A stretch of DNA of 64,000 nt from Commensalibacter papalotli (GTDB lineage: Bacteria; Pseudomonadota; Alphaproteobacteria; Acetobacterales; Acetobacteraceae): the NCBI RefSeq assembly GCF_947179115.1, contig NZ_CAMXCI010000005.1, positions 62,001 through 126,000 on the forward strand. Direction: 5' to 3'. Made by a program: the position numbers and the translations under genes. Position 1 is the stretch's first letter; each line of letters begins with the position of its first letter. Below the pieces are notes generated by a model that was not told where the DNA came from, did no database searches, and saw nothing but the letters and a program-made list of their open reading frames with translations. Positions 16,550 through 24,971 of the stretch are shown one piece after another.

Positions 16550-17157
16550 TAAAATTCAACCCCTTTTTGTGCTTTAACACCCGCTTCGAAATGATGTTTG
16601 ACCAAATTCATATCTGTTACTAAATCCGCGACCTCTATCAGCTCTTTTTTGGCATTACGTCCCGTAATCACAACATGTTGCATAGAGGGTCTTTGACGTA
16701 ATCCCTCTAATACAGTTTCCATTGCAATATAATCATAACGTAACGCTATATTCAGCTCGTCCAAAATAACTAAAGAAACCTCTTCATCTTGTAAAAAACG
16801 TAAAGCAACTTCCCAGGCTTTGGCACAAGAGGCAATATCTTTTTCTTTATTCTGAGTATCCCAAGTAAACCCATCTCCAAGCGTATGCCATTGTAATAAA
16901 TCAGGAAAATGCTCAGCCATTTTTCGCTCTCCTGTTTGCCATTCAGGAGCCTTAATAAATTGAATAACTGCACATTTACGGCCATACCCTAGATTTCTGA
17001 AAAGGAGACCAAAAGCTGCTGTGGATTTCCCCTTACCCGTGCCTGTATGAACCATAACCAGACCTTTAGTTTCTGTTTTGGAAGCAACTAGCTCGGTTTG
17101 CAGTTCCTTTCTTTTTTGCATTTTCTTTTTATGGTGTTCAGCATCATTTTCAGTCAT
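16549..17157 (-). CDS. cobO: Cob(I)alamin / corrinoid adenosyltransferase
   Basis: 202-residue CobO/BtuR/CobA-type ATP:corrinoid adenosyltransferase that adds the upper 5'-deoxyadenosyl ligand. The unusual P-loop HTGTGKGKSTAAFG is at 37-50. VILDELNIALRYDYI and VITGRNAKKELIEVADLVTDM are also diagnostic. It sits between cobP and cobQ and couples to cobQ. Confidence 0.97.
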   Translation of the reverse strand: MTENDAEHHKKKMQKRKELQTELVASKTETKGLVMVHTGTGKGKSTAAFGLLFRNLGYGRKCAVIQFIKAPEWQTGERKMAEHFPDLLQWHTLGDGFTWDTQNKEKDIASCAKAWEVALRFLQDEEVSLVILDELNIALRYDYIAMETVLEGLRQRPSMQHVVITGRNAKKELIEVADLVTDMNLVKHHFEAGVKAQKGVEF

Positions 17158-17172
17158 TTTTTTTCCTTGGTT

Positions 17173-17676
17173 TTAGCCTTTAAGTTGCACCGGATAGCCT
17201 GCGATAATAAATGTAAATTTATCTGCAATTTTAGCAATTTCTTGATGAAGGTTTCCCGCATGATTGCGAAATTTCCTGGCCATAAAATCTGCGGGAACTA
17301 TTCCCTGACCAACTTCATTACTAACAATAAAAACATCCCCTTGATAAGATTGTAAACACGCAACCAACTTTTGGATTTCATCTTGAATATTTCTATTATC
17401 CATCATTAAGTTGGTTAACCACAAAGTCAAACAATCGATAAGTATAGGCGTTTCAGTAGTTTTAGATAAATAATTAGCCATTTCGATTGGTTCTTCAATT
17501 GTAACCCATCCCTTCCCTCGACGACATTGATGATCTTTAATTTTTTTCTTCATCTCGTCGTCCCACGCCCTACCTGTAGCCAAGTAAATCCATGGCTGTG
17601 GATAGGGTATAAGTTGCGTCTCTGCATAATGGCTTTTACCAGATTTAGCCCCACCCAAGATAAAATGAATCATCAC
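17173..17676 (-). CDS. cobP: Adenosylcobinamide kinase / guanylyltransferase
   Basis: 167-residue bifunctional enzyme (CobP/CobU) that phosphorylates adenosylcobinamide and adds GMP to give AdoCbi-GDP. P-loop GGAKSGKS at 8-15, the ATGRAWDDEMKKKIKDHQCRR segment with the guanylylated-His region, CLTLWLTNLM and VSNEVGQGIVP are all family signatures. It is first in the cobP-cobO-cobQ operon and divergent from the dehydrogenase at 17790. Confidence 0.96.
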   Translation of the reverse strand: MMIHFILGGAKSGKSHYAETQLIPYPQPWIYLATGRAWDDEMKKKIKDHQCRRGKGWVTIEEPIEMANYLSKTTETPILIDCLTLWLTNLMMDNRNIQDEIQKLVACLQSYQGDVFIVSNEVGQGIVPADFMARKFRNHAGNLHQEIAKIADKFTFIIAGYPVQLKG

Positions 17677-17789
17677 ATTCAGCTTATTTCTAATTTAATT
17701 CTATAAAATCACCCTACAATATGCCTATAATTCAATAACATTCAATGTGAATATTTAATTCTTCTTTAAATAATGAAAGCATTAACCTC

Positions 17790-18722
17790 ATGAAACCAGA
17801 AATTTTACAACTTGTTCCTATGAACCAATCTGTCCAAGAACAAGTCAATCAAAACTATATTAATCATATTGTTCTGGATGGTTTACCCTCAACTGATATT
17901 CTTAACAAAGTAGAAGCGGTCATTACTAACGGGGTCATTGGTGCACCAACTGAGATGCTTAACGCACTACCAAATGTTAAACTCATCACGGTTCACGGCG
18001 TTGGTTATGATAATGTTGATACTGACCTTTTAAAAAAAAGAAATATAAAACTCAGTATTGCAACCAATGTACCTACCCAAGACGTTGCCGATATGGCAAT
18101 TGGTTTATTACTAAACGTTGCTCGCCAACTTAACCTACGCGATCAGTTTATTAGAGAGGGAAAATGGGAAACAGAACGTTGTCATTACCAAGGAACCTCT
18201 ATTTCGAACAAAAAAGTCGGCATCATGGGAATGGGTCCTATTGGCCGAGCCATTGCACAAAGGATCAGCGCATTTGATAATGAAGTCTCTTACACCGCAC
18301 GTCATCAACATACGGATGTAAAATGGAATTTTGTACCATCATTACTGGATCTTGCTAAACAATCAGATATATTTATTATTGCCGCTAGTGGTGGGGATAA
18401 TTCACGTAAAGCCGTCAACCAAGAAATCATCGAAGCTATTGGAGAACGTGGGTTCCTGATTAATATCGGTCGTGGCGTCACTGTTGATGAAGAGGCTTTG
18501 ATAGAATGTTTACAAAATAAAAAAATTGCTGGTGCTGGCCTAGATGTTTTTGCTGATGAACCCCACGTCCCTCAAGCTTTAAAAGATCTATCAAATATCG
18601 TTATGGCCCCCCATTCTGCAGGGGCAACTTATGAAACCTCCAAAAATATTTCAATTAAAATATTAAATTCTCTAAATGATTATTTTGCAGGAAGATCGTT
18701 ACCTGATGAGGTTAAATTATGA
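17790..18722 (+). CDS. D-2-hydroxyacid dehydrogenase (glyoxylate/hydroxypyruvate reductase type)
   Basis: 310 residues. NAD(P)-dependent enzyme with the substrate domain at both ends and a Rossmann core (GMGPIGRAIAQR around residue 148). Catalytic Arg in NIGRG, Glu in FADEP and His in MAPHSAGA are present. The sequence fits the GhrB/hydroxypyruvate reductase group, likely to reduce glyoxylate or hydroxypyruvate. It interrupts the cobalamin genes and has no clear link to them. Confidence 0.88.
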   Translation: MKPEILQLVPMNQSVQEQVNQNYINHIVLDGLPSTDILNKVEAVITNGVIGAPTEMLNALPNVKLITVHGVGYDNVDTDLLKKRNIKLSIATNVPTQDVADMAIGLLLNVARQLNLRDQFIREGKWETERCHYQGTSISNKKVGIMGMGPIGRAIAQRISAFDNEVSYTARHQHTDVKWNFVPSLLDLAKQSDIFIIAASGGDNSRKAVNQEIIEAIGERGFLINIGRGVTVDEEALIECLQNKKIAGAGLDVFADEPHVPQALKDLSNIVMAPHSAGATYETSKNISIKILNSLNDYFAGRSLPDEVKL

Positions 18723-18826
18723 TTAACGCTATATCGTTAGCTAAATCCGTTAGGTAACTTTCATACGCTAATTCATACTAAGAATTTTTAATAATTATCT
18801 TTTTATACTGTCCATATAATATTCAT

Positions 18827-18865
18827 AAAAATGCTGCTCATCTAAAACCTTACTAGCAGCATTTT
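18827..18865. terminator. Bidirectional terminator
   Basis: Inverted repeat AAAATGCTGCT / AGCAGCATTTT with a 16-base loop, between the convergent dehydrogenase and alpha/beta-hydrolase genes. A residues on the left and T residues on the right allow either direction. Confidence 0.75.
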
Positions 18866-18873
18866 ACAAGAGT

Positions 18874-19776
18874 TTATTTTAATATTGGAAGCTGATCTAA
18901 CCAATTGATAATCGTCGATTGTAAAGCAATACGATGATCATTATAGCCATGATTGGTAGGAATATGAACCAAGGATAGGTTTTTATTTCCTTCTTCTTTG
19001 ACTGTCTGAGCAAATTTTTGATCCCCTTTAGCAAAAGAATCATTAGAATAAATAACCAATAAAGGTGTATTTTTAAGGCCTGGCGCGGCATTATTCATAT
19101 CAAATTTTTGTTGGTTTTGAATAACCTCATCAGCCATTTTTTCAGGCGTTGTGTTCAATGTTTCAAAATTATCTGCCATCCAAGCCACTGTATCAGCGCG
19201 TTTAGGCGCAATAACAGCATTTCCCCCCATATTGGCAGCAGAGAACATCACAACACCCGCAATATTTTTTTCTTGGGCAGCAGTCATCGCAACAACCCAT
19301 CCCCCCATACTATGTCCTGCCAACACAATTTGTTTTTCATTAATATTAAATTTCTTTTGATTTTCAGGATTTTGAATAAAGGATAATACTGCTTTGGCAT
19401 CCTCTATATTCCCAGCAAAACTAAAATTACCAGGACTGCCCCAAGAACCACGATAATTAAAGGTTAATACATTCCACCCATTTCTTCGGACGGCTTGGGC
19501 AAGATCAAGATTTTTTTCATTCCCTGGCACACCGTGTAAAAGAACCATGGTGGGATGAAGCCCTTTACCAGCAGCCAGCATAAATAGCCCATTAATTTTT
19601 ACATTTTGTGTTGGGATATGAACAACTTGATCATTCGCTGTATAGTTTCTATCAGTTACAACAGGATCAGTATAAATGACAGAGGGTATTGTTTTCGCAC
19701 TGACCGTGTTCAAACCAAAAGTGATCATACAACTACTAAGCACAACAGAGTAAAAAGAATATTTTAGTAAGTTCAT
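18874..19776 (-). CDS. Secreted alpha/beta hydrolase
   Basis: 300 residues with a signal peptide ending about residue 27 (VSAK). The fold is shown by LLHGVPGNEKN (oxyanion region), the nucleophile elbow GHSMGG, the LLVIYSNDSFAKGD strand and THGYND holding the catalytic His. It probably hydrolyses an ester or peptide outside the cytoplasm; substrate unknown. It precedes the 20235 secreted gene in reverse order, 58 bases away, so the two may be co-transcribed. Confidence 0.82.
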   Translation of the reverse strand: MNLLKYSFYSVVLSSCMITFGLNTVSAKTIPSVIYTDPVVTDRNYTANDQVVHIPTQNVKINGLFMLAAGKGLHPTMVLLHGVPGNEKNLDLAQAVRRNGWNVLTFNYRGSWGSPGNFSFAGNIEDAKAVLSFIQNPENQKKFNINEKQIVLAGHSMGGWVVAMTAAQEKNIAGVVMFSAANMGGNAVIAPKRADTVAWMADNFETLNTTPEKMADEVIQNQQKFDMNNAAPGLKNTPLLVIYSNDSFAKGDQKFAQTVKEEGNKNLSLVHIPTNHGYNDHRIALQSTIINWLDQLPILK

Positions 19777-19833
19777 CGTAAATAAAATCCTGAAAAAATT
19801 ATAATAAAGGTTAATAATATTGATAATCTATCA

Positions 19834-20235
19834 TTAGCGATGTTTTTTATGACACTGGTCGAAGCCAACTGCATATTTTTTATTATATGTTAATTGCACA
19901 CGATGTTCATTCAAATCAGCAGAGTTATTCCATAAAATATGTTTGTTAACGTCATATTGAATCCATCCAATAGCCACTGATGTATTAGGATTATCTGGTT
20001 GAGAGATAACATCATAAACGACTTGGGCGCTAATCATACTCGGTTGATCATCATCAATCAGTAAATTGATCTTATCTTTCCCTACTTCATGCACTGGGAA
20101 GTTACTACTTCTGACCATCTCGGTAACATACGCATAACATTCTAGGTGCGGTTGTGCAAAAGCGGTTTGGTTCGTACCAAGCCCTGTGAAGATACTGAGT
20201 AATAAAATACAGCTATATCTTTTTATAATCATCAT
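19834..20235 (-). CDS. Small secreted protein, unknown
   Basis: 133 residues if translation begins at the ATG pair at 20235/20232, which follows AAAGAG; a TTG seven codons upstream is less likely. Signal peptide ends TAFA-Q. The mature domain has two cysteines (LECYAY, DQCHKKH) and a beta-rich pattern (IGWIQYDVNKHILWNNS). No family recognised. It is upstream of the secreted hydrolase in the leftward direction and divergent from the riboswitch-controlled transporter. Confidence 0.6.
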   Translation of the reverse strand: MMIIKRYSCILLLSIFTGLGTNQTAFAQPHLECYAYVTEMVRSSNFPVHEVGKDKINLLIDDDQPSMISAQVVYDVISQPDNPNTSVAIGWIQYDVNKHILWNNSADLNEHRVQLTYNKKYAVGFDQCHKKHR

Positions 20236-20296
20236 AAATATCTCTTTAAAAAGCAAATTTTAATCATAGTCTTTTAAAGAATTTACGACTATAACA

Positions 20297-20458
20297 ATCT
20301 TGATGGTTCCTTTGGAATAATAGGGAATATAGTGTAATTCTATAGCTGCCCCCGCAACTGTTAATAGTTAGTAACCTCTGTCATACCACTGAAGTTTTTA
20401 CTTTGGGAAGGTTGAGGTTATGTCAATACTATGAAGTCAGGAGACCTGCCATCATTAA
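20297..20458 (+). promoter_or_regulatory. Cobalamin riboswitch aptamer
   Basis: Matches the adenosylcobalamin aptamer: GGTTCC and GGGAA early, the invariant AGCTGCCCCCGCAACTG (20344-20360), a CCACTG element (20385-20390), GGGAAGG (20405-20411), and the B12 box GTCAGGAGACCTGCC (20436-20450). P1 closes by TGATGG (20301-20306) with CCATCA (20449-20454). A GC-rich hairpin CATTG...CAATG (20474-20495) follows. It lies 108 bases upstream of the Ni/Co transporter start and should lower cobalt uptake when cobalamin is plentiful. Confidence 0.95.
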
Positions 20459-20565
20459 TCGTCAACATGAAAACATTGGGCGGGGTGCCTCAATGCAGCA
20501 AAGATCTGTCACTGATGGTTCTTTTTCTTTCATAATGACATGAATATTACCGCAAGGAACTTTTC

Positions 20566-21600
20566 ATGTTTACTGCACTTAAACATCTTTTTGATGAAAG
20601 CTCGCCTAATTTAAAGGCGCGTATCATTACTATTTATATAATCCTTGCTGTTATTAATATCGGCGCATGGATTTGGGCATTTATTGCCTTTTATGACAAA
20701 CCTACTTTACTTGGGGTTTCTTTGGTTATTTATGGCTTGGGGTTACGCCATGCTGTGGATGCTGATCATATCGCTGCTATCGACAACGTTACCCGTAAAT
20801 TAATGCAAATGAATCAAAGACCTGTTTCAGTAGGTTTTTTCTTTGCTATGGGGCATTCAACAGTTGTTTTTATTGCCGCTGCGTTGGTTGCTATTGCTGC
20901 CAGCACATTAAATAATTTTGGCAATTTTCAGAAAATTTCTGGCGTGATTGGAACATTGGTTTCCTCGGCATTTTTGCTTATTATCGCGATTATGAACATT
21001 TGTATTTTTGTTTCTATTTATAAATCATATAAACGCGTAAAAGCAGGAGGCAGTTATATCGATGAAGATCTGGATCTTTTATTGAATAATCGAGGATTTT
21101 TATCACGCCTATTCCGCCCTATGTTTAAACTAGTAACCAAGGGATGGCATATGTTTCCCCTTGGGATTTTATTTGGCCTGAGTTTTGATACAGCCACCGA
21201 AGTCTCAATGTTTGGCGTTGCTGCAGCACAGGCCACTCAAGGAGTGCCAATTGAATCCATCTTGGTTTTCCCAGTTTTATTTGCAGCAGGAATGTCTTTG
21301 ATCGATACATCCGATGGTATTTTAATGCTCAAAGCCTATGACTGGGCCTTTGTTAAACCCATGCGTAAATTATTTTATAATATGTCGATTACCTTGGTTT
21401 CTATTATCGTAGCGCTATTTATTGGTGGTATCGAAGCTTTAGGATTAATTGCAGATCAACTGGAACTTACGGGAACATTTTGGGATTGGATTAGTGCACT
21501 GGGAAGTAATTTTAATGATTTAGGTTATGCCATCATTGGATTATTTATTATCGCGTGGCTGATTTCTTATTTAATTTATAAACAACAAAATATAGAATAA
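20566..21600 (+). CDS. NiCoT-family cobalt/nickel transporter
   Basis: 344-residue membrane permease of the HoxN/NixA/NhlF family. The signature RHAVDADHIAAIDN with HX4DH (His62, Asp67, His68) lies in the second membrane segment, with further family motifs MGHSTVVF and LGILFGLSFDTATEV. About eight membrane helices are expected. Its cobalamin riboswitch and the surrounding cobalamin genes argue that cobalt is the physiological substrate. SD AAGGAA is nine bases before the ATG. Confidence 0.95.
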   Translation: MFTALKHLFDESSPNLKARIITIYIILAVINIGAWIWAFIAFYDKPTLLGVSLVIYGLGLRHAVDADHIAAIDNVTRKLMQMNQRPVSVGFFFAMGHSTVVFIAAALVAIAASTLNNFGNFQKISGVIGTLVSSAFLLIIAIMNICIFVSIYKSYKRVKAGGSYIDEDLDLLLNNRGFLSRLFRPMFKLVTKGWHMFPLGILFGLSFDTATEVSMFGVAAAQATQGVPIESILVFPVLFAAGMSLIDTSDGILMLKAYDWAFVKPMRKLFYNMSITLVSIIVALFIGGIEALGLIADQLELTGTFWDWISALGSNFNDLGYAIIGLFIIAWLISYLIYKQQNIE

Positions 21601-21606
21601 TTGAAT

Positions 21607-21634
21607 ATGCAGGATAAAATAAACTATCCTGCAT
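21607..21634. terminator. Bidirectional terminator between the cobalt transporter and cobJ
   Basis: Perfect 10-bp stem ATGCAGGATA / TATCCTGCAT with an 8-base loop, followed by TATTTTAT on the right. It lies between the convergent transporter and cobJ genes. Confidence 0.75.
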
Positions 21635-21638
21635 TATT

Positions 21639-22391
21639 TTATAATTTGATTGATCTGGGCGTATAAAACCAAGTCTTTTGGTTGGTTTGCATCAATTTAC
21701 TATACCTGCTGCCAATCAAAATCAAAGTTTGCATATTTCCCATAGAAGCACACGCATCTTTTAAATTCGTAAGCTCAATATGCTCATTATCACGCGAGAT
21801 CGCCTGACAAAAAGCAACAGGAATATCTAAAGGTAACTCTTCTCTTAAAAGATCAAGTGCAGTATCCAATTGCCAAGGTCTAGCCTTAGATACCGCATTA
21901 TATAACGCAATAACAAAATCCGCCTGAGCTGCCAGCCGTAATCGTTTTAAGATGATTTCCCACGGTTTTAAGTTATCCGATAAAGAAATCGCACAAAAGT
22001 CATGCCCCAAAGGTGCCCCCAACCGAGAGGCTGCGGCAAACATTGCTGAAATACCAGGTAAAACGGTAACCTCAATATCTTTAAATGAAGGATCACCATG
22101 TTCAATGGCTTCAAATACTGCACTGGCCATAGCAAAAACACCAGCATCACCAGAAGATACCACACCAACCCTTTGCCCTTGTTGCGCCAATAATAACGCA
22201 TGACGTGCACGATCTAATTCTTCACGATTATCAGAAATATGTTTAAGAATATGTTCTGGCACTTGCACACGATTAACATAAGGACCATAGCCAATAATAT
22301 CCGTCAAAGTTGGCAATAAAGCCTCCACTTCTATTGTTTGTAAATTCTGTTCCCCAGGGCCCAAACCAATAATATACACATGTCCGCTCAT
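21639..22391 (-). CDS. cobJ: Precorrin-3B C17-methyltransferase
   Basis: 250-residue tetrapyrrole methylase that methylates C17 and drives ring contraction of precorrin-3B to precorrin-4. Features are YIIGLGPGEQNLQT, GYGPYVNRV, the SSGDAGVFAMAS loop, PGISAMFAAASRLGAPLGHDFCAISLSD and FVIALYNAVSKARPWQ, all typical of CobJ/CbiH. It is the last gene of the leftward cobN-G-H-I-J operon. Confidence 0.96.
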   Translation of the reverse strand: MSGHVYIIGLGPGEQNLQTIEVEALLPTLTDIIGYGPYVNRVQVPEHILKHISDNREELDRARHALLLAQQGQRVGVVSSGDAGVFAMASAVFEAIEHGDPSFKDIEVTVLPGISAMFAAASRLGAPLGHDFCAISLSDNLKPWEIILKRLRLAAQADFVIALYNAVSKARPWQLDTALDLLREELPLDIPVAFCQAISRDNEHIELTNLKDACASMGNMQTLILIGSRYSKLMQTNQKTWFYTPRSIKL

Positions 22392-22396
22392 GATTA

Positions 22397-23104
22397 TTAT
22401 CCCGCAATCAGAATTAAAGAGAAATAAGGGGCGATACCTGTGAACTCAGATAGTGGCATAATTTTCTCTTGAACTTGGGTTCCCCTCTCAATATAGATCG
22501 CTTTATCATACATATTGGCTTCTTGTAATGCTTGCTTAACCTTGGATAAATTTCGCCCTATTTTCATAATAACAACAGCATTACAATAACAAAGTTTGGT
22601 AACCAGTTCTTCTGAGGATAATGTCGCAGGTAACACGGTCAATGTTTGCTCATATTTCACAATAGGAAGTTGCGCATTACTCCAACACCCACTCATCGCA
22701 GAAATACCAGGTACAATATGTGTCGAATAACTGGGTTGCAAACGCTCCAAAATATACATAGCTGACCCATAAAAAAGAGGATCACCCTCACATAGCAACG
22801 CTACATCTTGGTTGTTTTTTAAATGCTGTTCTATTATATCAGCACATTCATCGTAAAACAAAGATAAAGCCTGCTTGTATTCATTAGTTTTATGCGGAAT
22901 TTCGGTCGTGATTGGATATTCAAAACGTAACTCTTGCTGCGTTGATACTATCATATCGTCAGCTATTTTACGAGCATGACCAACTTCACCTTTTTTGGCA
23001 AAATAAGCATAAAAAGAAATATAACGTAAAATTCGTTCGGCTTTACGAGTTACCAACTCAGGATCACCAGGCCCCATGCCAAGAATATATAAATGACCAC
23101 TCAT
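22397..23104 (-). CDS. cobI: Precorrin-2 C20-methyltransferase
   Basis: 235-residue tetrapyrrole methylase converting precorrin-2 to precorrin-3A. LYILGMGPGDPELVTRKAERIL, LCEGDPLFYGSAMYILERL and PGISAMSGCWSNAQLP match the CobI/CbiL group. It begins three bases after cobH ends and precedes cobJ by six, so it is part of the tight cobN-G-H-I-J run. Confidence 0.96.
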   Translation of the reverse strand: MSGHLYILGMGPGDPELVTRKAERILRYISFYAYFAKKGEVGHARKIADDMIVSTQQELRFEYPITTEIPHKTNEYKQALSLFYDECADIIEQHLKNNQDVALLCEGDPLFYGSAMYILERLQPSYSTHIVPGISAMSGCWSNAQLPIVKYEQTLTVLPATLSSEELVTKLCYCNAVVIMKIGRNLSKVKQALQEANMYDKAIYIERGTQVQEKIMPLSEFTGIAPYFSLILIAG

Positions 23105-23107
23105 AAA

Positions 23108-23743
23108 TTATATTTCCTGTTTTTGAGCCAAAGCATTGATCGCTGCAACCGCCATCGCACTGCCACCTTGACGACCCTTAACAATAAGATAAGGAATTTT
23201 ACCCCACTCTACCAAAGCTTCTTTTGATTCCATTGCCCCAACAAATCCAACAGGAACACCAATAATTGCTGCTGGATAAGGAATTTTTTTATCCTCTAGT
23301 AAATTAATCAAATGAAACAACGTTGTCGGGGCATTCCCAATAACAACCACGGCACCTTCAAGTGCATCTCCCCATAAATGAACTGCTGCTGCGGAGCGTG
23401 TATTTTGCAGTATTTGCGCCATTTTGGGTGTGTCAGGATGATTGAGTGTACAAATGATGTCGTTATTTTGTGGCAGCCTACGTTTCGTAATCCCGTGTGC
23501 TACCATTTCTGCATCACAAAAAATAGGCTTACCTTGCTGTAAAGCTTTCTCTACTACCTTTACAACTTGAGGATGAAAGACCAGTTGTTCGGTTATCTCA
23601 ATACGACCACAAGCATGAATGATCCGCACCGCAATTCTCGCTTGATCCTCGGTAAAACTTGATAGATCAGCCTCATGGCGAATCGTTGCAAAAGATTGCT
23701 TATAAATTGCTTGGCCATCATGGATATAATCATATAAAGACAT
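23108..23743 (-). CDS. cobH: Precorrin-8X methylmutase
   Basis: 211 residues from ATG 23743; the preceding TTG is a less likely start. Moves the C11 methyl to C12, giving hydrogenobyrinic acid. RIIHACGRIEI holds the catalytic His, followed by IFCDAEMVAHGITKRRLP, AVVVIGNAPTTLFHLINLL and the glycine-rich PAAIIGVPVGFVGAMESKEAL, all CobH/CbiC signatures. It lies between cobG and cobI in one operon. Confidence 0.96.
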   Translation of the reverse strand: MSLYDYIHDGQAIYKQSFATIRHEADLSSFTEDQARIAVRIIHACGRIEITEQLVFHPQVVKVVEKALQQGKPIFCDAEMVAHGITKRRLPQNNDIICTLNHPDTPKMAQILQNTRSAAAVHLWGDALEGAVVVIGNAPTTLFHLINLLEDKKIPYPAAIIGVPVGFVGAMESKEALVEWGKIPYLIVKGRQGGSAMAVAAINALAQKQEI

Positions 23744-23756
23744 CAAACAGCTTTTC

Positions 23757-24971
23757 TTAATGAGAATTACAGAATTCTGTTTGTAGCAAATTGAGTATTT
23801 CTGTCAATTTGAGATTTCGATAAGATGGTTTTTGATCTGCTTTCCCATTTAAAATTAAATTATATCCATCAGCCGTTGCACTCAACGTAACAGGATTAAT
23901 TCCAGGGGAAGCACATCCTTTGGCACAACCCGAAAGATGCAATATCTGTTTTTGATTTTTCCAAATAGGAATTAAATCAAAGACATCCTGCATCGTTGCT
24001 TGTTGTCCTTGTATACAAGAAGGTTTTCCAGGACATAAAGTAATATGCAATCTAGGGTCATGATCGTCTGTAATAAAGTCACCAAGCTTTTCTAAAGCCT
24101 CTTGTTCGCAATCTGGCAAAATAATACTGCGCCATGGTGTAAAACGCATAGTGCCATTTCCGTATTGCTCAGCAAAATTTGCAAGATCAGATAATTGTCC
24201 TGCATTAATCAATCCAAAAGGAACACCAATATGGACGAAAGATATAGTCGAAAGTTCTACAAAACCTAGAGGTAGTAAATGTTGATCTTCTACATTTTTA
24301 TAATAAATAGTTGGGTAGACACATTCTTTTAAATATTGCTCGGCATTTTGAGACTCTAATAAACGCTTGATTTGATGATGAATACAAAATTGCATAATTT
24401 CTAAAATAAGCGGAACAAGCTGTTGTTTTTCACATAGGATCACTTGTTCAAATTTTCCTAATTGAACAATCCATTGATCTTTATAAGCACGAATATTCAC
24501 ATCATTATAAATTTTTTGTAACCCATATTGTTCGCCCCCAGAGATCAGGAAACTAAATTTTCCTGTTAAAGGATGAATATCAGGATGATTTTGTAATGCA
24601 ATTTGTAACTCTTGGGCAATATCATAAACTTCGGCGTGTCTTAATGAATCGATATCCCATAAAGGCGATATCATAATATTACGCTTTTCTTCCATATTCG
24701 CCGTATCAGAACTTAATTGCGCTTTAATAACTTGGGGGATGACCAAATCTATATTTTCGCGAGTAAACCCTCGTAATTGTAAATTTCCTTTTTGAGAAAG
24801 ATTAATATAGCCATTGCCATATTGTTCGGATATTTCCGCAACGAATTGCGCCTGATCAGAAGTAACCGAACCAAAAAAAGGTTTAATGCGACATAAAAAA
24901 CCATCTCCTGTTTCCATCGGTTTAAATAATGAAGGACACCATCCTCTACGAATATTATTCATCCTCTTCAT
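23757..24971 (-). CDS. cobG: Precorrin-3B synthase (oxygen-dependent)
   Basis: 404-residue sulfite/nitrite-reductase-like Fe-S enzyme that hydroxylates precorrin-3A using O2, the committing step of the aerobic pathway. Its N terminus (GWCPSLFKPMETGDGFLCRI), YINLSQKGNLQLRGF and the C-terminal cluster motif HLSGCAKGCASP are typical. Its presence shows the late-cobalt route rather than the anaerobic one. The start overlaps the end of cobN by 17 bases; a second ATG at 24962 is also possible. Confidence 0.95.
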   Translation of the reverse strand: MKRMNNIRRGWCPSLFKPMETGDGFLCRIKPFFGSVTSDQAQFVAEISEQYGNGYINLSQKGNLQLRGFTRENIDLVIPQVIKAQLSSDTANMEEKRNIMISPLWDIDSLRHAEVYDIAQELQIALQNHPDIHPLTGKFSFLISGGEQYGLQKIYNDVNIRAYKDQWIVQLGKFEQVILCEKQQLVPLILEIMQFCIHHQIKRLLESQNAEQYLKECVYPTIYYKNVEDQHLLPLGFVELSTISFVHIGVPFGLINAGQLSDLANFAEQYGNGTMRFTPWRSIILPDCEQEALEKLGDFITDDHDPRLHITLCPGKPSCIQGQQATMQDVFDLIPIWKNQKQILHLSGCAKGCASPGINPVTLSATADGYNLILNGKADQKPSYRNLKLTEILNLLQTEFCNSH

